Source of the DNA: Apiospora phragmitis
Taxonomy: Eukaryota; Ascomycota; Sordariomycetes; Amphisphaeriales; Apiosporaceae
Assembly (NCBI GenBank): GCA_038363925.1
Contig: JAQQWL010000011.1
Location: 5,952,001-6,016,000 of the forward strand
Direction: 5' to 3'
Length of the DNA stretch: 64,000 nt
Below, piece by piece: positions 1-12,431 of this stretch. Position numbers and translations under genes: made by a program. Numbering within the stretch: position 1 is the first letter of the stretch; the number at the start of each line of letters is the position of its first letter. The notes beneath the pieces were generated by a model. The model saw only the letters and a list, made by a program, of their open reading frames with translations, was not told where the DNA came from and made no database searches.

Positions 1-1552
1 TAGGCACATCGATCATCCCACCGCATGCATAGGCATTCCGGTCTCGCCCCGCCCATTTGCCTGCAGTCGGACGAGAGAAGCCATCATGCCTGCCCCTCTC
101 ACGCTCCGACGAAACAATAATGTTCGCCCAAACACCACAGCGGCGGGCAACGTCCCCCAAAATCCCACGGTGCCAGACACGCCGTCCCAACAGCAGCGGG
201 GTGGCATCCGCTTCAGTGGAGAGGAGACGCGTCTCAGTACAGGGCCGCGCGGCGATCGGACCACGGTGGTGATAATGTTTAAGGGGGACGAGGAGCCACC
301 ACAGGTTCCGCCAATCTGAACCACCAGCCGTGAATAGATGGCTCGCTGCAACGTGTTATTCTTCTTCAAATTTAAGTTTATACTCACTTTATAGAGACTT
401 ATCTTGTTTTCTCTTTGTCTGTTTATCAGGGCCATGGCAATTTATATCCAAGGCGGAGTTTCTGTGGGAGGAGGAGCCATCCTGTTAGAATTATCAAAGC
501 GTATAACGAATGACGACAATAAACAAAACATGAACCATATTGGTGTGACGAAACGAACCAGTGAGATGAGTGTTAAAACAGTTAAACTTGGGGTTAAATC
601 TCGTGATCGTTAAGTTGAAGCAGACGCGACCAGCGGACGCTAAGTACTGTGTGGTCCTACCCGTGGGATCGAGGCAGAGGGGCAGATAATATCTCATAGA
701 ATACGAAAGGACACAGGCGGTGTCGAAGCCGTAGTGTGCCGAGTAAGTCGGCCAAGTAAGGATACGATACGATAGTTGAACGAGATTTTTCTTTCTTTTT
801 CTTTCTTTTTCTTTCTCAAACAATGCCTCCCTCTATTGCTGCTTTTTTCTTCCTCTTTTCTTTCTCTTTTCCCTTTGGGGATCTGTTCCCCGTTTCTTCC
901 TCCTCAAACGATAAAAGAGCGTCGACAGTAATGATGACTGAGTTTCGTAATCCAAAACAAGTGTACAAAACAATAACCACCCAAACAATTGCAATCTGAA
1001 AGAACAGGCAGGAGAAAACGACTGGTAGGCTCCTCCAACGACAACCTCAAAACCTCAACATCGCAGCTCGAGCATAGATGCCAGCAGCAAGCCTCAAGCT
1101 CACATAGCTTGGCTAATCCCCTCCAAACCACGGTTGTGGTGTTCTGGCAAATCGCTCTTCCCCGGCGATGGTGCCTCGCTCATTCTATCCAACCGACTCC
1201 AGCGTTCATAAGCGCTGGCGTCCACGTCCTTGGCATGCCTTTTAGGCTCATCAGTTCCTGGGATGATTCCGTTCCTTGGCTTGGGAGATCGTGGCAGATG
1301 GCCTAATTCCATGGATTCTATTCCAGTCTGCGTATCCTAGCCTGGGCGGCAACATTGGCCTGGCCACTGTGGCTTACGCGCTATGGAGCATGCGGAAGTT
1401 TCGCAAGGCTCAATAATGAATTCAGAGGGAAATGTGCACTTGCAAACCCATGAGTGTCGTCAAATGAAACTTATATATCCACGCTGCTGCAACTGGGCGT
1501 AAGCTTATGTTCCAAAAGACTCGGAAGATGATCGTCTACTTACGTTGTTCAT
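1..1552. other. Intergenic / 3' flank, no supported gene
   Basis: No reading frame here shows a recognisable family or convincing splice pattern. The right part is the 3' flank of the minus-strand C2H2 gene that ends at 1553. A pyrimidine-rich CTTT run lies at about 785-880. Several short frames occur on both strands at about 13-435 and 494-823, but their composition is unremarkable. Confidence 0.5.
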
Positions 1553-3362
1553 CTAGCCAGAGTGGTGGTATGCTCGTCGGTGGGACTCGCGAGACTTCTT
1601 AAGCTTGCGAGAAATCTTCTCCATGGAAGTGAAGTGCTCTCCAGCCTCGCCAGTTTGGTCCAGCAACTCAAAGGCCGCTGGGTTATCGTAACGCTGCAGG
1701 TACTCCTGGAGCGCAGAGCGGTGCTCATACCATTGCTCAATCAGAGGCTGCTCAGCTGCTCGGGCAGCAGCTGCTGCATCATCAGCGGCGGAGGTCTTGG
1801 AGACGGGCTTCCGGCCGTGGCTTGACAACTCCGTGGAATCCTTGCTCTTGCGCTTACGGCCCTTAGTCGAGTGGGCTGTTGATCCCCGACCGGAGGAAGA
1901 AGATGGGGCCCCAGAGCTCAGGGATTGTCCGTTGTCGTTGTGAACCCGTCTCATGTGGTCCCTCAAGTTCCAGTTGCGGGGGAATCCGCAGCCAGGAACA
2001 GCACGGTCGCATCCTTCGTAGGTGCAAAGGTAGGGCTTGTCTCCGTGGCCATGCATGGCGTGGGCCTCGCGCTCATGTCGAAGGAGACAGGCAGTAGAAG
2101 AGAAGCGGGCGTTCTCGCAAGAATCAATCTTGCATCGGTACGGCTTCAGGTGGGAATCCACGAATTTGCTAAAATTTGGGTTAGAGGCCAAACCAAACAG
2201 AATAGGGAGAAACATGAAAACCAGGGAAAACTTACTCATAGTTGCACTTGAGCTTCTCGGCCTTGTGGTTGCAGGATGAGTTGCCCTCCCAGGGGCAGTG
2301 GAAAAGTCCGTCGGCTTTGGGCATGGCGTTCTTGTACAAGGGATGGTCCCGGGCAGAAGACTCACCGTCGCCACTGGAACGACGAGTGAATGCGGGGGGC
2401 AAGAACGAATTGTCCATGAGGTCAGTGCCATAGGAATCCTCGGAGCCGATAAGTCCACGGTGAAGGCTGGTGTCCGAAACTGTTAGAAAACCACCTATTG
2501 CTTGATACATCATCCATTTCACAACATACCTTGGGGATTGTCCATCCATGATAGGCGAAGATGTGCCAGCTTGTGGCGATGTGCCGAGGGGGACATTGGC
2601 CCACGAGTCCTCAGGGACTGCGGGAGAAGACATTCGCGACTCCTCGCCGGGGCTGAACGAGGACGCCCACGAAGCAGTGGGTGAGTTACCCAGACTCGCT
2701 TCGAAGTCCAGTTGCATGTGTGTAGGATCCATGTGTTGCTGCGGCATTCCTGTGGCAATCACCTCCGGGGAATAGGGCAATCCGTCACTGGCCATCCCAA
2801 CTCCCATAGGCAGAGAAGGATAGTACATCTGAGAGGTCACCGAGTGGGCATCCGAATCAAGCAGGTATGCTTCCATGTGCCCATTACCTAAAATGTCATA
2901 GCTTGACATGTGTGATCCATGTGACACGCCAGATAGGATAGTCGGGCGGTTCTTCTGCTGTGAAGCTGCCTTCAGCGTCCTGTGCTTGTGGCTGTGGCTG
3001 CCGGCAGAGCTGCGAGAGCTGATGCGACGCATGGGTTCCGAAACAACCGCGGGGGCTTCTTCAGCGGCAATCCATTTACTTGAGATGTCATCCACGACAT
3101 CAATGTGATCCTGTCCATTTCCTCTGGGAGTAATGTGGCCGAAAGAGAAAGGGAAGTCCTCGGCATCTCCATGGAAGTTCTGTGTACCTTCTGCTGTTGT
3201 CGTGTCCCATACTGAACCGTTCAGGTCCGATGGTACTGTTTGAGAATAAAGAAAAGGTCCGCTGGCAAAGTTCCCATGGGAGAATGAGCTGTAGTCACTA
3301 GAGGGTTGGGTTAGTGTGTGCTGTTTCCCACTACCCATGGCAGAACTGTATACGCCAAACAT
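1553..3362 (-). CDS. C2H2 zinc-finger transcription factor
   Basis: Likely sequence-specific nuclear regulator. Exons run 3362-2530, 2479-2236 and 2168-1553. The N-terminal half is Ser/Pro/Gly-rich and of low complexity. The zinc-finger region begins around FHCPWEGNSSCNHK and continues across the second intron into KFVDSHLKPYRCK. Two clear C2H2 fingers follow: one around YRCKIDSCENARF ending RHEREAH, one around YLCTYEGCDR ending RDHMRRVH. A basic Ser-rich linker (KGRKRKSK) and a charged helical C-terminus end the protein. The finger block resembles a C2H2 family common in Pezizomycotina, but I cannot name an orthologue. The 50-nt intron 2480-2529 has good GTATGT and CTAACAG signals, yet splicing it leaves a length of 3n+1. 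One extra base in the GGGG run at 2533-2536 would explain this; otherwise the intron may be retained, because it is open in frame. After correction the protein is about 563 aa. Confidence 0.85.
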
Positions 3363-4760
3363 GATACAAAAGAAAGATCAGCAGCTGGTGCAACTTTGTC
3401 CCTGTATTGGCAACGCGGTTAGTACATACATTCCTACGCACGAATGAGGGCCATGTTGCACAAACCAAGCTGTAATATAGCATCGCTGATGATCCGTACC
3501 ACCAGCGATGCCGTGGTCCGTAATGGACAGTCCTCGAGAGTATTCCATGTGGGAGCAGGCTGCCCCATTTCGAAAACATGATTAAAAGAAAATCCATAGT
3601 CCGGCAAATAAATCCATGGGTGGTATAGTGTCCAGTGTAGAAAGAAAAACAGGAAGCAAAGCAAGTAGCATAACGCAATGGCCGAAATGAAGTCGATTGT
3701 GTCCATTCATGGTAAACCATGTCGCAACAGAAAATGTCGACAGCGTCAGGTATCGAAACTCATCCAGGCGGTAGCAGTTGATCCACGTCACGGCGACGTA
3801 TGTGACGGGCTTGAGTCAAAGAGTGCATCCAGAGAACGATCCATGGCAGGTCAGTCGTTATCCTAAGGGAATCCTGTTGGTTCTCCGGTGGTGGGTAATT
3901 CGAAAAAGTCCTCTGGCGGGCAAAACAAAGGCCTGAAACATTGTCGGTGTCAAGAAACGCGATGACCTCTGGGCAGCGAGGAATCCTGATTGAAAATGAA
4001 TCCGGTCACAAGTCCTGGTTCGAAAAGTATTTGGCAATTGCCATCCAGATGTAAAGTCCCCTTGGGTCGCATTCCAGGAAGATTTGTCCTTGTCCATTTG
4101 GGTCCATACAGAAAGAAAAAAATCCATGGGAACGTCAAGCTTCTATATTCTTGTCACATAAAACTGTCGTGGGCGATACTCACCGTAGAGACGACGAGGT
4201 CTCTGGTGTTTTGGTTTCTGTTTGATCCGCTGAGAAGACGAAGGCTTATCTTAACTCAGATATTGATGTATCCAGGGACTAATACGGTCCTGATCCGGGG
4301 CGATCCTGTGTGGCTTCCATGGTATCCTTTTCCGGGCAATTGTAGTAGTAATGTCCTTTGGGTTTGAAAATAGTCCTCGGTTGAAGCCAAGCACTTGCTG
4401 GCGGTCGATTGAACAGAATAGGAAAATACATGACTTCTCGCGCAACATGACTTGTGGTAAACATATCGTAGCCAACCCCGGTAATGAATAGAAAGCATTG
4501 CAATATACCTCGCGGGAGTGTGGACAGAGTCCATGTCTAGAGATGAGCCGTAACTAGGCATTCTCTCCTGGTGAGAAACAACAGTGGCAGTCATTTGAGG
4601 CCTGGCAGCAATCCTGTGGTATGTTCCTCGAGACTGGAATCCTTGTGGGATGCAGTAGAAGGGTCCTCTGAAGCGAGGAGCCGTGATCCTTGGGTAGCAG
4701 AGCTGTAGTTGACTAGGTGTCGCACAGTGATGATCCTGGAAGATACACTCAAGTGTTGAG
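3363..4760 (-). promoter_or_regulatory. Long 5' leader/upstream region with sense-strand GGAY motif enrichment
   Basis: Upstream of the C2H2 start there is no convincing coding exon for about 1.4 kb. On the sense (minus) strand the tetranucleotide GGAC/GGAT recurs about 38 times between 3481 and 4740, against about 4 on the other strand (counted by eye). Chance expectation is about 10 per strand. Eight or so occurrences are ATGGAY, so the leader also carries many upstream AUGs followed by G. Such strand bias suggests a transcribed RNA leader with repeated binding sites rather than a double-stranded promoter. The factor and the transcript boundaries are unknown. Confidence 0.5.
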
Positions 4761-6334
4761 GTGAGTTGGCTTGAGTGTAGGTAGTAGGAAGCTGTTGTGT
4801 AATTCTAGAAGTGGCGACAGTTGGGAGTTGATAAGAGGCTGACGGGGTGAATTGGATCGGCTTGGGCAGAAATGATCTTCAGGCTGAAAGAAGAAGTGGG
4901 AAAATTGTGGTGAGAAGGAAGGAAGTTGGGCATTCATCAGGTAACTGGGCATCGGGCGGGTTATATGGCACACGAAATTCATGGGCTGGGCAGAAACCGG
5001 GGGCCTGTCCTTGTTTGATGTGATGAGAACCCCGCTTCATTTCCCTGGTCGTGATGGACTCATTCGCTGGCGACGGCAGACCGCTGCTTGTCGACCAACA
5101 CCCGCCAAGGCTCCTTCTCCTCACCATTGGCCCATCGTGTGGTCTTCAATTTGGCCGTCACACTGGTCGCATGCTTTAGAGCTCTGCGCTGGCCCTCGGT
5201 GCTGCACTTGCGATAGGCTCGCATGGCGCGACTTGTCAGACATTGCGTCCGACTGGCCGGCGGCCATGGTTGGCGAGAGGTGAGGAGGGTCTCATGAGGA
5301 CTGGGGTGGAGCTGGGCAACGATGCCCCTAGCCTATCAAGCACGGAGCACCGCGCTCGCAATGTGACGAAGGACGACCGGCTGCAGATGAAGGATGCAGC
5401 GACAACGCACTGGCACCGACAGGCCAGGAAACCACGGGAAAACACTACACCCTCCATCGATCGCATCATTCCTCCCTTCGCTCATGGACAGCACAGCATC
5501 ACTCACGAGCGTTGGCAATGTGATCGAGATACTGACCCTCGCTGGTGCAGGGCGTCCTTGACCATGATTACCGAGCCTGCAAGTGCCCAGCCACGCTGCG
5601 TTGCGTTGCGCGCTGTGAGCATTTATTAATTGCTTTTTGGACTGAAGCGTGTATGCCTGCAGGTGTTGTAGTAATCCAAGAAAGTGTCCAGGAAGTGTCC
5701 AAGGAAGTGGGTGGTGCCAAGTGGAGACCCCAAGGACGCAAGCGTCGGCAAGCGTAGCAGCGTAGAGTCGTCGCGGTCAGACCTTCCCTCCCGACGCCAA
5801 ACGGGGAATCCGCAACCACCAGCCAAGCCTGCGTCGGCCACCTACACTGCCCTTGTCAAATGTCCATCCAAATCTCACCACCAGATGAAAACCAGAGCGG
5901 TGAAAAAGTTAAAGTCGACTAGGGACAGTAGTGAGTCACTGCAGATTTTTTCCGGTGGATTTCTTCCCCTCACGATCCCGAAACGCTGGAACATCTTGCA
6001 AGTTCTCCGTAGTAATCCCACTTTCGTATGACCAGACAACGAGCTGGAGGGGCTAAACTTCAGCCGCTCACGATACTTCCCTATTATATGCCAATGGTTA
6101 TACTCGAGAACCGTAGATCATTCTTTGCCTGTAGTAGTATATTGAGCAAGTGGCTCTGGAGGTCCTAGGAGAACAGATGATTGGGTCTGCCATCATCTTT
6201 TCCTGCTTCTAAGGGTTGCCCTGTGAACCATCTTACTGCTCTAGCGCCATGAATTCAAAGGGCTCCAAAATCTTGTAGATGGAAATCATAATGATACGTT
6301 GATGGTAATGATTACAAGTATACCACTGGCTTGT
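4761..6334. other. Intergenic, no supported gene
   Basis: This holds the promoter side of the C2H2 gene and the 3' flank of the Zn2Cys6 gene ending at 6335. Open frames at 5243-5629 and 5684-6031 (plus) have no domain, no splice context and an uneven composition. I do not call them. Confidence 0.5.
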
Positions 6335-8334
6335 TCACCAACCGACAAGCTGGGGGTCGATCGGGCTAAAGCCCATTACATCCTTAACGCCGCCACAAGA
6401 CACGCCCGACCGACTCCTGTCCGCCCTCCGTGTCGCTTCCTGCCAGAGGGCCTTGATTTCGTCCTCACCGTCGAAGTCGTTCTGCCAGGCGAACAGCCTC
6501 AGCACCGACTTAGCCCCCTCCCATGTCTTGATGCCTAGCACCTGGTTTGCCAGAACAATCTTGGCCATATACACATCCTTCACCGCCTGCATCTGTTCAC
6601 TCTCCAAGCTGGACACTACTCGGGCAACAGAGACAGCACAGGCGCCAAACATGACGGTCCAGAACCATAGTGGCTGCGAATACTGGCCCTTCTGCATCAT
6701 CGCCTCGGTGCGGCACACGTCCGCGATCAGTTGTTCGATGAACCAGTTCAGGACAAAGGAGTCAACCCGCTCCTCACGAAGGATAATGTAGAGATAGAAG
6801 TAGCATGCGATGAAGCCGGACCTGCTACAGTCCACCGAGCGCAATGGTGCGATCGGCCCGTTATCGGTTGCTTCAGGATGAGGTGAACGCCGTCCTAGAA
6901 TTTCCGACAAAGGCTCAGAAGTATCGTCTGCGCCACTCAGCGTAGCGATGCTGTATATGGGCCGCAGAGCGACTCGGAGTAGCGATATTATCATTGATTG
7001 GTGGATGTAGTCGGTCCTGCTGATATCAAGGATATCCCAGATTGGTCGGCTGGGTACACACCGGGCAGCCCTGCAATGTGTTAGTCAAGTCAAGCCGACA
7101 GGTGACGCTGCGTATCGAACGTACATCAGAATCATGCGCTGGAGAAGCCCCGTGGTTTGTGGCGCTCCAGATCGATCTCGCATCTCCTTTATTCTGGCGA
7201 GGCCCTGGAGATGTGATGCTACAGCGTCGATCGTGCCCAACGAGTTCTACGGACAGACAGTCAGTACCACACGCACGACAAGTCTTTGCCCGGGTAATGT
7301 TTACCTCTACTAGAGCAAGACTGGCCACCGCAGCAACGGTCCCATCGTTCACAGCCATCTCTGGGTCCGCTAATTGTTCTTTGACGAAACGCATAGCTTG
7401 GAGCTTGTGATATAAGTACGGTATCCTGAATTGTTCCCCGTCGCCGGTGGTCCAAGCCCACTGTAAGGTTGTCATGAGCAGGGCTCCATGAAGGAAGCCA
7501 GGATGTGAGAGAGCCCTATGAACACTAAAGCTGCATGTCAGTATAGTCAGAGGTGTTGGTCTTCGATTCGAAATGTACTCACACGAATGAGTTCTGGTCT
7601 CTTTGTACGGGCGTATTGTAATAAAACTTGGTATTCATGACTTAAGGCAAACCATGGTCAGTTTCACTTGAGCAGGCGTTATAGAGTTCCTTGGCGGGCT
7701 ACTTACAAAGCTGGAATAAAGATCTCGACTTATACGGCATGTTGATGCCAGTGCCGGCGAAAGGATCTTTTGGGGTGGCATCGTTCAAACCAAGGTAACT
7801 CAGAGCATCCTCAGGCTCTTGCGATCCGTCATGGGAGCTGCCTCCGGTACAAGAAGGCGTAGAATTCTGATCCTCCGCATAGCCGCATTCACCACCGTGC
7901 CGTAGACAATATGTGCTGTGCCGCTGTTAGTAGGAGGGTCCATCAAGGGAGCAGGCGATGGAGTTCTAGGGTGCCGTGCCATCGGAACCGAGCACCGATG
8001 GATCGGGCCCTAGTTCTGCATCTATCGTATGCGTATTTGCGTATACGCATAGATGCATCACCGATTTCCAATAGACTGGAGTCTCGTATATATTGGACAA
8101 CCTACCATAAAGGTTTTCTTTCGTCGCAACGAATATGCTTCTGTTTGCACACGAAACAACCTACAAAACGCGCGCGCGTTGTGTCGGTCGCCACAGCGGG
8201 CGCCTCGAGCAACGCGCGATTCCGTCAGCGCCCATATCAGAGGTGATTGCATGCAGACATTACTCACCATTCCGGGACCTCCTATGGAACTTGCGCTGCC
8301 TTTGCCGCTGTGAAGCCGTGCTCTGATCGTACAT
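6335..8334 (-). CDS. Zn(II)2Cys6 fungal transcription factor
   Basis: Nuclear regulator with an N-terminal zinc cluster. Seven exons join in frame: 8334-8268, 8160-8106, 7915-7707, 7640-7583, 7530-7305, 7246-7125 and 7070-6335. They total 1473 nt, or 490 aa with no frame conflict. A basic N-terminus (RQRQRKFHRRSRNG) leads into the cluster CFVCKQKHIRC, DERKPLC, TYC, LRHGGEC, which fits Cx2Cx6Cx5Cx2Cx6C. The cluster is assembled from three exons, the middle one only 55 nt. The C-terminal region (SHPGFLHGALLMTTLQWAW, and WEGAKSVLRLFAWQNDFD near the end) matches the fungal-specific factor domain of the DUF3468 type. The 190-nt intron 7916-8105 contains a 9-bp inverted repeat. Target genes are unknown and no biosynthetic cluster adjoins it. 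Confidence 0.88.
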
Positions 8335-11300
8335 GGTGAGTAAGGTATCGGGAATCTCTTTTGCTAACCGTTTCGCCTTTGCTTATAAGACTGGAAAACT
8401 TCTACTTTGCCGATGCACTTGCTTCGAACTCCCCGCTTCCATTATATCTTGAACTGTTCCCTCAAGGCACCCGCATTTCTCTCAAGGGCATAATATGGGA
8501 TGCATCGAACAGGTGTGGCAGCACCTAGAATGGAACCCAGAATGACGGGCCAGGGCTTGTGATCCTTCCCGCATCAACAGCAGAAGCATCGCCTCCCTCT
8601 TGAGGTCAGACTGGCGGGCGCAGATAATATCTGGGCCCTAGCATCAAAGTACCATGCGTACAATGCAGCCAATGTTTAGAGCGATATGGTCCGGAACTCG
8701 CTATAGAAGGAAACCCGCATGGTGGTAGATTGCAACTTGCACCCGCCGCCCTCCTTCAGGGGTAGCAGATTGATCAATCTAGTTTCCCAATTTCGCCAAA
8801 GACGGCGGGAGAGACTGAGACCGCCGAGCACCGAGCTTTGGGTAGGAGACGCATGATTGGTCAGCTTTACGACAAAGATGTTGGTAATCAGCCCTATAAA
8901 CCTGCAGAACAGCTTGGAGGGTTTCCCGTCTAGGTAAGGTGGGCGAGGAGCGATGAAACCAGACTACGTGATTTTCCAATAATAGGCCCAGGAGCAGATA
9001 TGCGCAGCGGGGAAATAAATGGGGAGCTGACATGAAAAATGATCAATGGGGTTCAGCCATATTATTGTGATGATACAATTAGAAACGAGGTGGCTTGCTG
9101 GCCCTCCAGGCATCCGAATAGAATTGGCGCTAGACGGGGCTTTCCCTGACGGCTGAAATAGTGCCCAAATTAGGTAGGAGGGAAGCGGGTAGGTAGGAAT
9201 CTGACGGGCTTTTTTTGTTGTGTCCACCCACGTGGGAAACAAACTCGGGAGTCAGTTTCTTCTGGATTACTTAAGAATTATCCGATTGTGGGGAGACTTC
9301 CAACGTATGACAAGACTTGAGCCTCACAGGTGGGCTTTCTCTCACTCACGGCTGACTCGAGGGCTTTGATTGGCAACGGGTTATGACGAGCCCGGCACTA
9401 CGGTTCAAGTCCAGCAAAATATGAAGCTGAAGGTCAGCATGCCGTTACGTACATGAGATGGACGGGGGACGATTGTCAGAACTATATGCAGTATGGCCTG
9501 TTCTTTTCTGGCTAGGCGGTTGGGCGGGTCCGCCGGGTTTCGGCGCTGTCGGCGGCTTACGTTGCTGCAACCGAGGCACATCGAGCTATTGATCTATCTT
9601 AACATCTTTTTGGTATCGGCTTAGATAAGACTTGAGCCATAATCAGGACACCCAATTTCCAATCCATAATACGCTTTGTCGTGACCGGAGTTCCTCAAGC
9701 ATATCTCCAGCCGAATTCGCTTGTTCCATTTCTTTTCATCCCGAAAATATCAATGAGCTTGCTTTCGCACCTCCTGTGGTCTTTTGCTTTTTCAACTCTT
9801 CGTTTCTGGTATAGTTACTATACTGGAGGGAGTGCCTGCACCAGCCCACTACAGCACGACCCTCACAGCACTCTATACTGGGATTGCTGTATCTAACACT
9901 TCCCGACAGACCGAAGATCCGACAAGGCTGCCATGGTACATTGATCTCGCGTCGCTCTCCCTCACTCATCAGGGGCAAACTTATTACAGTGCATGCACCT
10001 GCCAACCTTAATATATCTCCTCCATCTCCCCTCTTCCTTGGCCGCGCCTGCTGTCTAAGGTCTTCTCCTTTCGACCCGCCCGGCTCCTTGGGTGAGAATA
10101 ATACGTCGGTGGTGAGATTGGTCCAAGTTGGGCGTGTGTCCTTGTGCAACCCCCCCTTTTTTGTGCCCAACTGTTTTGTTTTGACACCGCTCATTCGCTG
10201 GCCAGGCTGTCCCTGCGATTGCCGTGTCTAACCAACCCACTGGTGTATCTCGTCTTTTGGCCCAAACCCGGCTCAGGGCTGCCCAATCGCTGCCTTATCG
10301 TCTTCACAACTTGGTGAAGGGTGACAATTGTCTCCGCAAAGTCGGGATAGCATAGTCCCCAAGCAGCATAGTGCCAGACTGATGTTGCAACATGTCCCGG
10401 GATACACCTGGTAAGAATGCCAGCAACTCTTTGTGGTCTGCATAGGCTTCCTTCTTTTTGGGCGCAGTGCCCAGCGTAGATTCTCTCCCATTCTAGGCGC
10501 GCTTCCGCTGCCATATGCCTGCCAGCACTGAATCTTCTAGTCGCGCGCACTCAATCGGGCTGCACGTCACCTGGCCAGAAGTTCCATCGCGCTCCATTTC
10601 AGGGCAACGATCATCCTAGCCTATTCTGCTCGGTTGCTCTGTTGCTGACTTGGATACGTCCAGTATCAGAGTGGCGAAATCATGGCATTCTCGGTGCATT
10701 GAATCCACGGTGCGGATGGAACATAAAGCGCCAGCGTCTCGAAGAAATTTCTTTATAATATAATCGACCCCAGACCGAGCTATCTCCCTGCCGAAAAGGA
10801 CATCGCTGGACCTGACTGTCGAGTAAAGTCTAGTGACGCTCAACATTCATCCTCTACAGCCCCCAAGGACAACTTTACCCTGAGAGCGTTGGTGATATCC
10901 CCAAGGATTGTTCGTCCATCCGGAGTCACGATACCACACCGCTATAGGATCTATACCAGTATATCCCGGATAAAGACACATTTCGACCGTGGATCCTAGG
11001 TCTCCTGGACGTTCTAGCACGGAATATTTTTTCATTGTTAATTTTCTTCTCGTCAGAGGGAAGCGCAGGACCTAGCTTCCCCTCCAAGAGGAGTACTTCT
11101 TCAGCCCATCTGTAGAAGCGGACTTTGAAGCCATTTTATCTCTCGGACTAGGTTCGAGGTGGCGCAATTTGATTTCCAGGATTCATTAGAGGAATGGCCA
11201 GAGCAGACGTGCTGTATCAAACCATGTCGAACGGATTTCGAACAGATTTGTGGAATTCCTCCCGCAGGTGCGACCAGAAAGCATTGCCTATTGGAGTACA

Positions 11301-11348
11301 TGTCAAGACTAACCGGTTCAAGTTCTGTCTATGATGACCCTTATATGA
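8335..11348. other. 3-kb intergenic region
   Basis: This is a divergent promoter region between the minus-strand Zn2Cys6 gene and the plus-strand gene starting at 11349. Short frames at 9736-10194 and 10191-10550 have no recognisable domain or coding character. No tRNA or transposon structure was seen. Confidence 0.5.
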
Positions 11349-12431
11349 ATGGTGGCTACCACAGATCAAGGTAAGGCTCTCTCTGCAGAGACACCCTCCA
11401 TCGCTACTTGGACTGCAGGAAGTAACCGTGCATCTTGAAGTGTCTCCTATCCTCCCGCAACAGGCTCTTCGTATGGCGTACCTGCAGCTGTCAGTACAGC
11501 TGGCCCAATCGGACGCATCGAGCCTGCATATTCATCGTCACCAACCTACAACTCACGGCCGATCTCCGCGACCTATAGTAACTCAACGGCAACGTTCGGA
11601 TCGTATGGCGGCCCAAGTCCCCCAGGGTGGGAGGCCCGAGGCAGCTATTCGCCACACGACTCCCTGGACGACCTAGTTGTCTCCCCCAACGGCCTGGATG
11701 GCGAGCTGGGAAGTGCGACAGCCGGCTCCTCGACAAGGAACAGCGGAAAGGGACGCCCCCAGAGGCGACCTTCCAACCGAGACGAGTTTGATGGCCCGCA
11801 CCAGTTCCTGAAGCGACCCCATCCCGAGTACATCGCATCGCAGGAGCGAGAGTTGCCCCATCTCCCTACGCACCTTCTTGTGCAGGAGCAGGACCACATT
11901 CTCACTCAGGTCAACGACCGGCTGTCCCAGTGTGCTTTTGACTTTGTCGCAAAGTATCAGTTTCCCATCCCCTTGACACAGGATGTTCGGCCTGTGGAGC
12001 GACCCTCGGACCGTAAGTTGTGATAGCCGCTTCATCCCATCATGACCCGTCATGCTGGATGTTTCGGGCGAGTCCTTGTTGGTTGAGTAAAGAAGCTGAC
12101 AGCAGACGGCACAGGTGAATGGACCGAATGGGTCTACCTTCTGAAAAGACTGGCGACCAAACGGAGAATACCGGCTAGAGTCCTATACAACGGGCAAATC
12201 AAGCAGTTTGTGACCATCTTGGAAAACTCACTAGAGATGAGGCACGCAGCGAAGCATCAATCGCGCCCTCTGAAAGACGACCGGAACATCTTGCAACTGA
12301 TCAGCGCAGGCATCCAAGTTGCCAAAATCCTCAAAGACGCGGCGGCCATGGACTTTTTGGACCACCTTTACGTTTCTACCCAACGTCAGATTGACGAGCG
12401 TAGTGCCGCAGCTCAAGCTCGGTTTCGCTAA
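11349..12431 (+). CDS. Conserved fungal protein of unknown function
   Basis: Three exons, 11349-11370, 11464-12012 and 12115-12431, give 888 nt or 295 aa in frame. The start exon is only 22 nt (MVATTDQ plus one base), before a GTAAGG donor. The first ~115 residues are Ser/Tyr/Gly/Pro-rich and probably disordered. From about residue 125 a helical, well-conserved-looking region begins (HQFLKRPHPEYIASQERELP, then QEQDHILTQVNDRLSQCAFDF). It continues across intron 2 into WTEWVYLLKRLATKRRIPAR and a C-terminal helical block (ILQLISAGIQVAKILKDAAA). No signal peptide or membrane segment is present. The helical half looks like a conserved Pezizomycotina family, but I do not recognise a function. Reading frame and intron signals are strong; the start is good but not certain. 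Confidence 0.75.
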
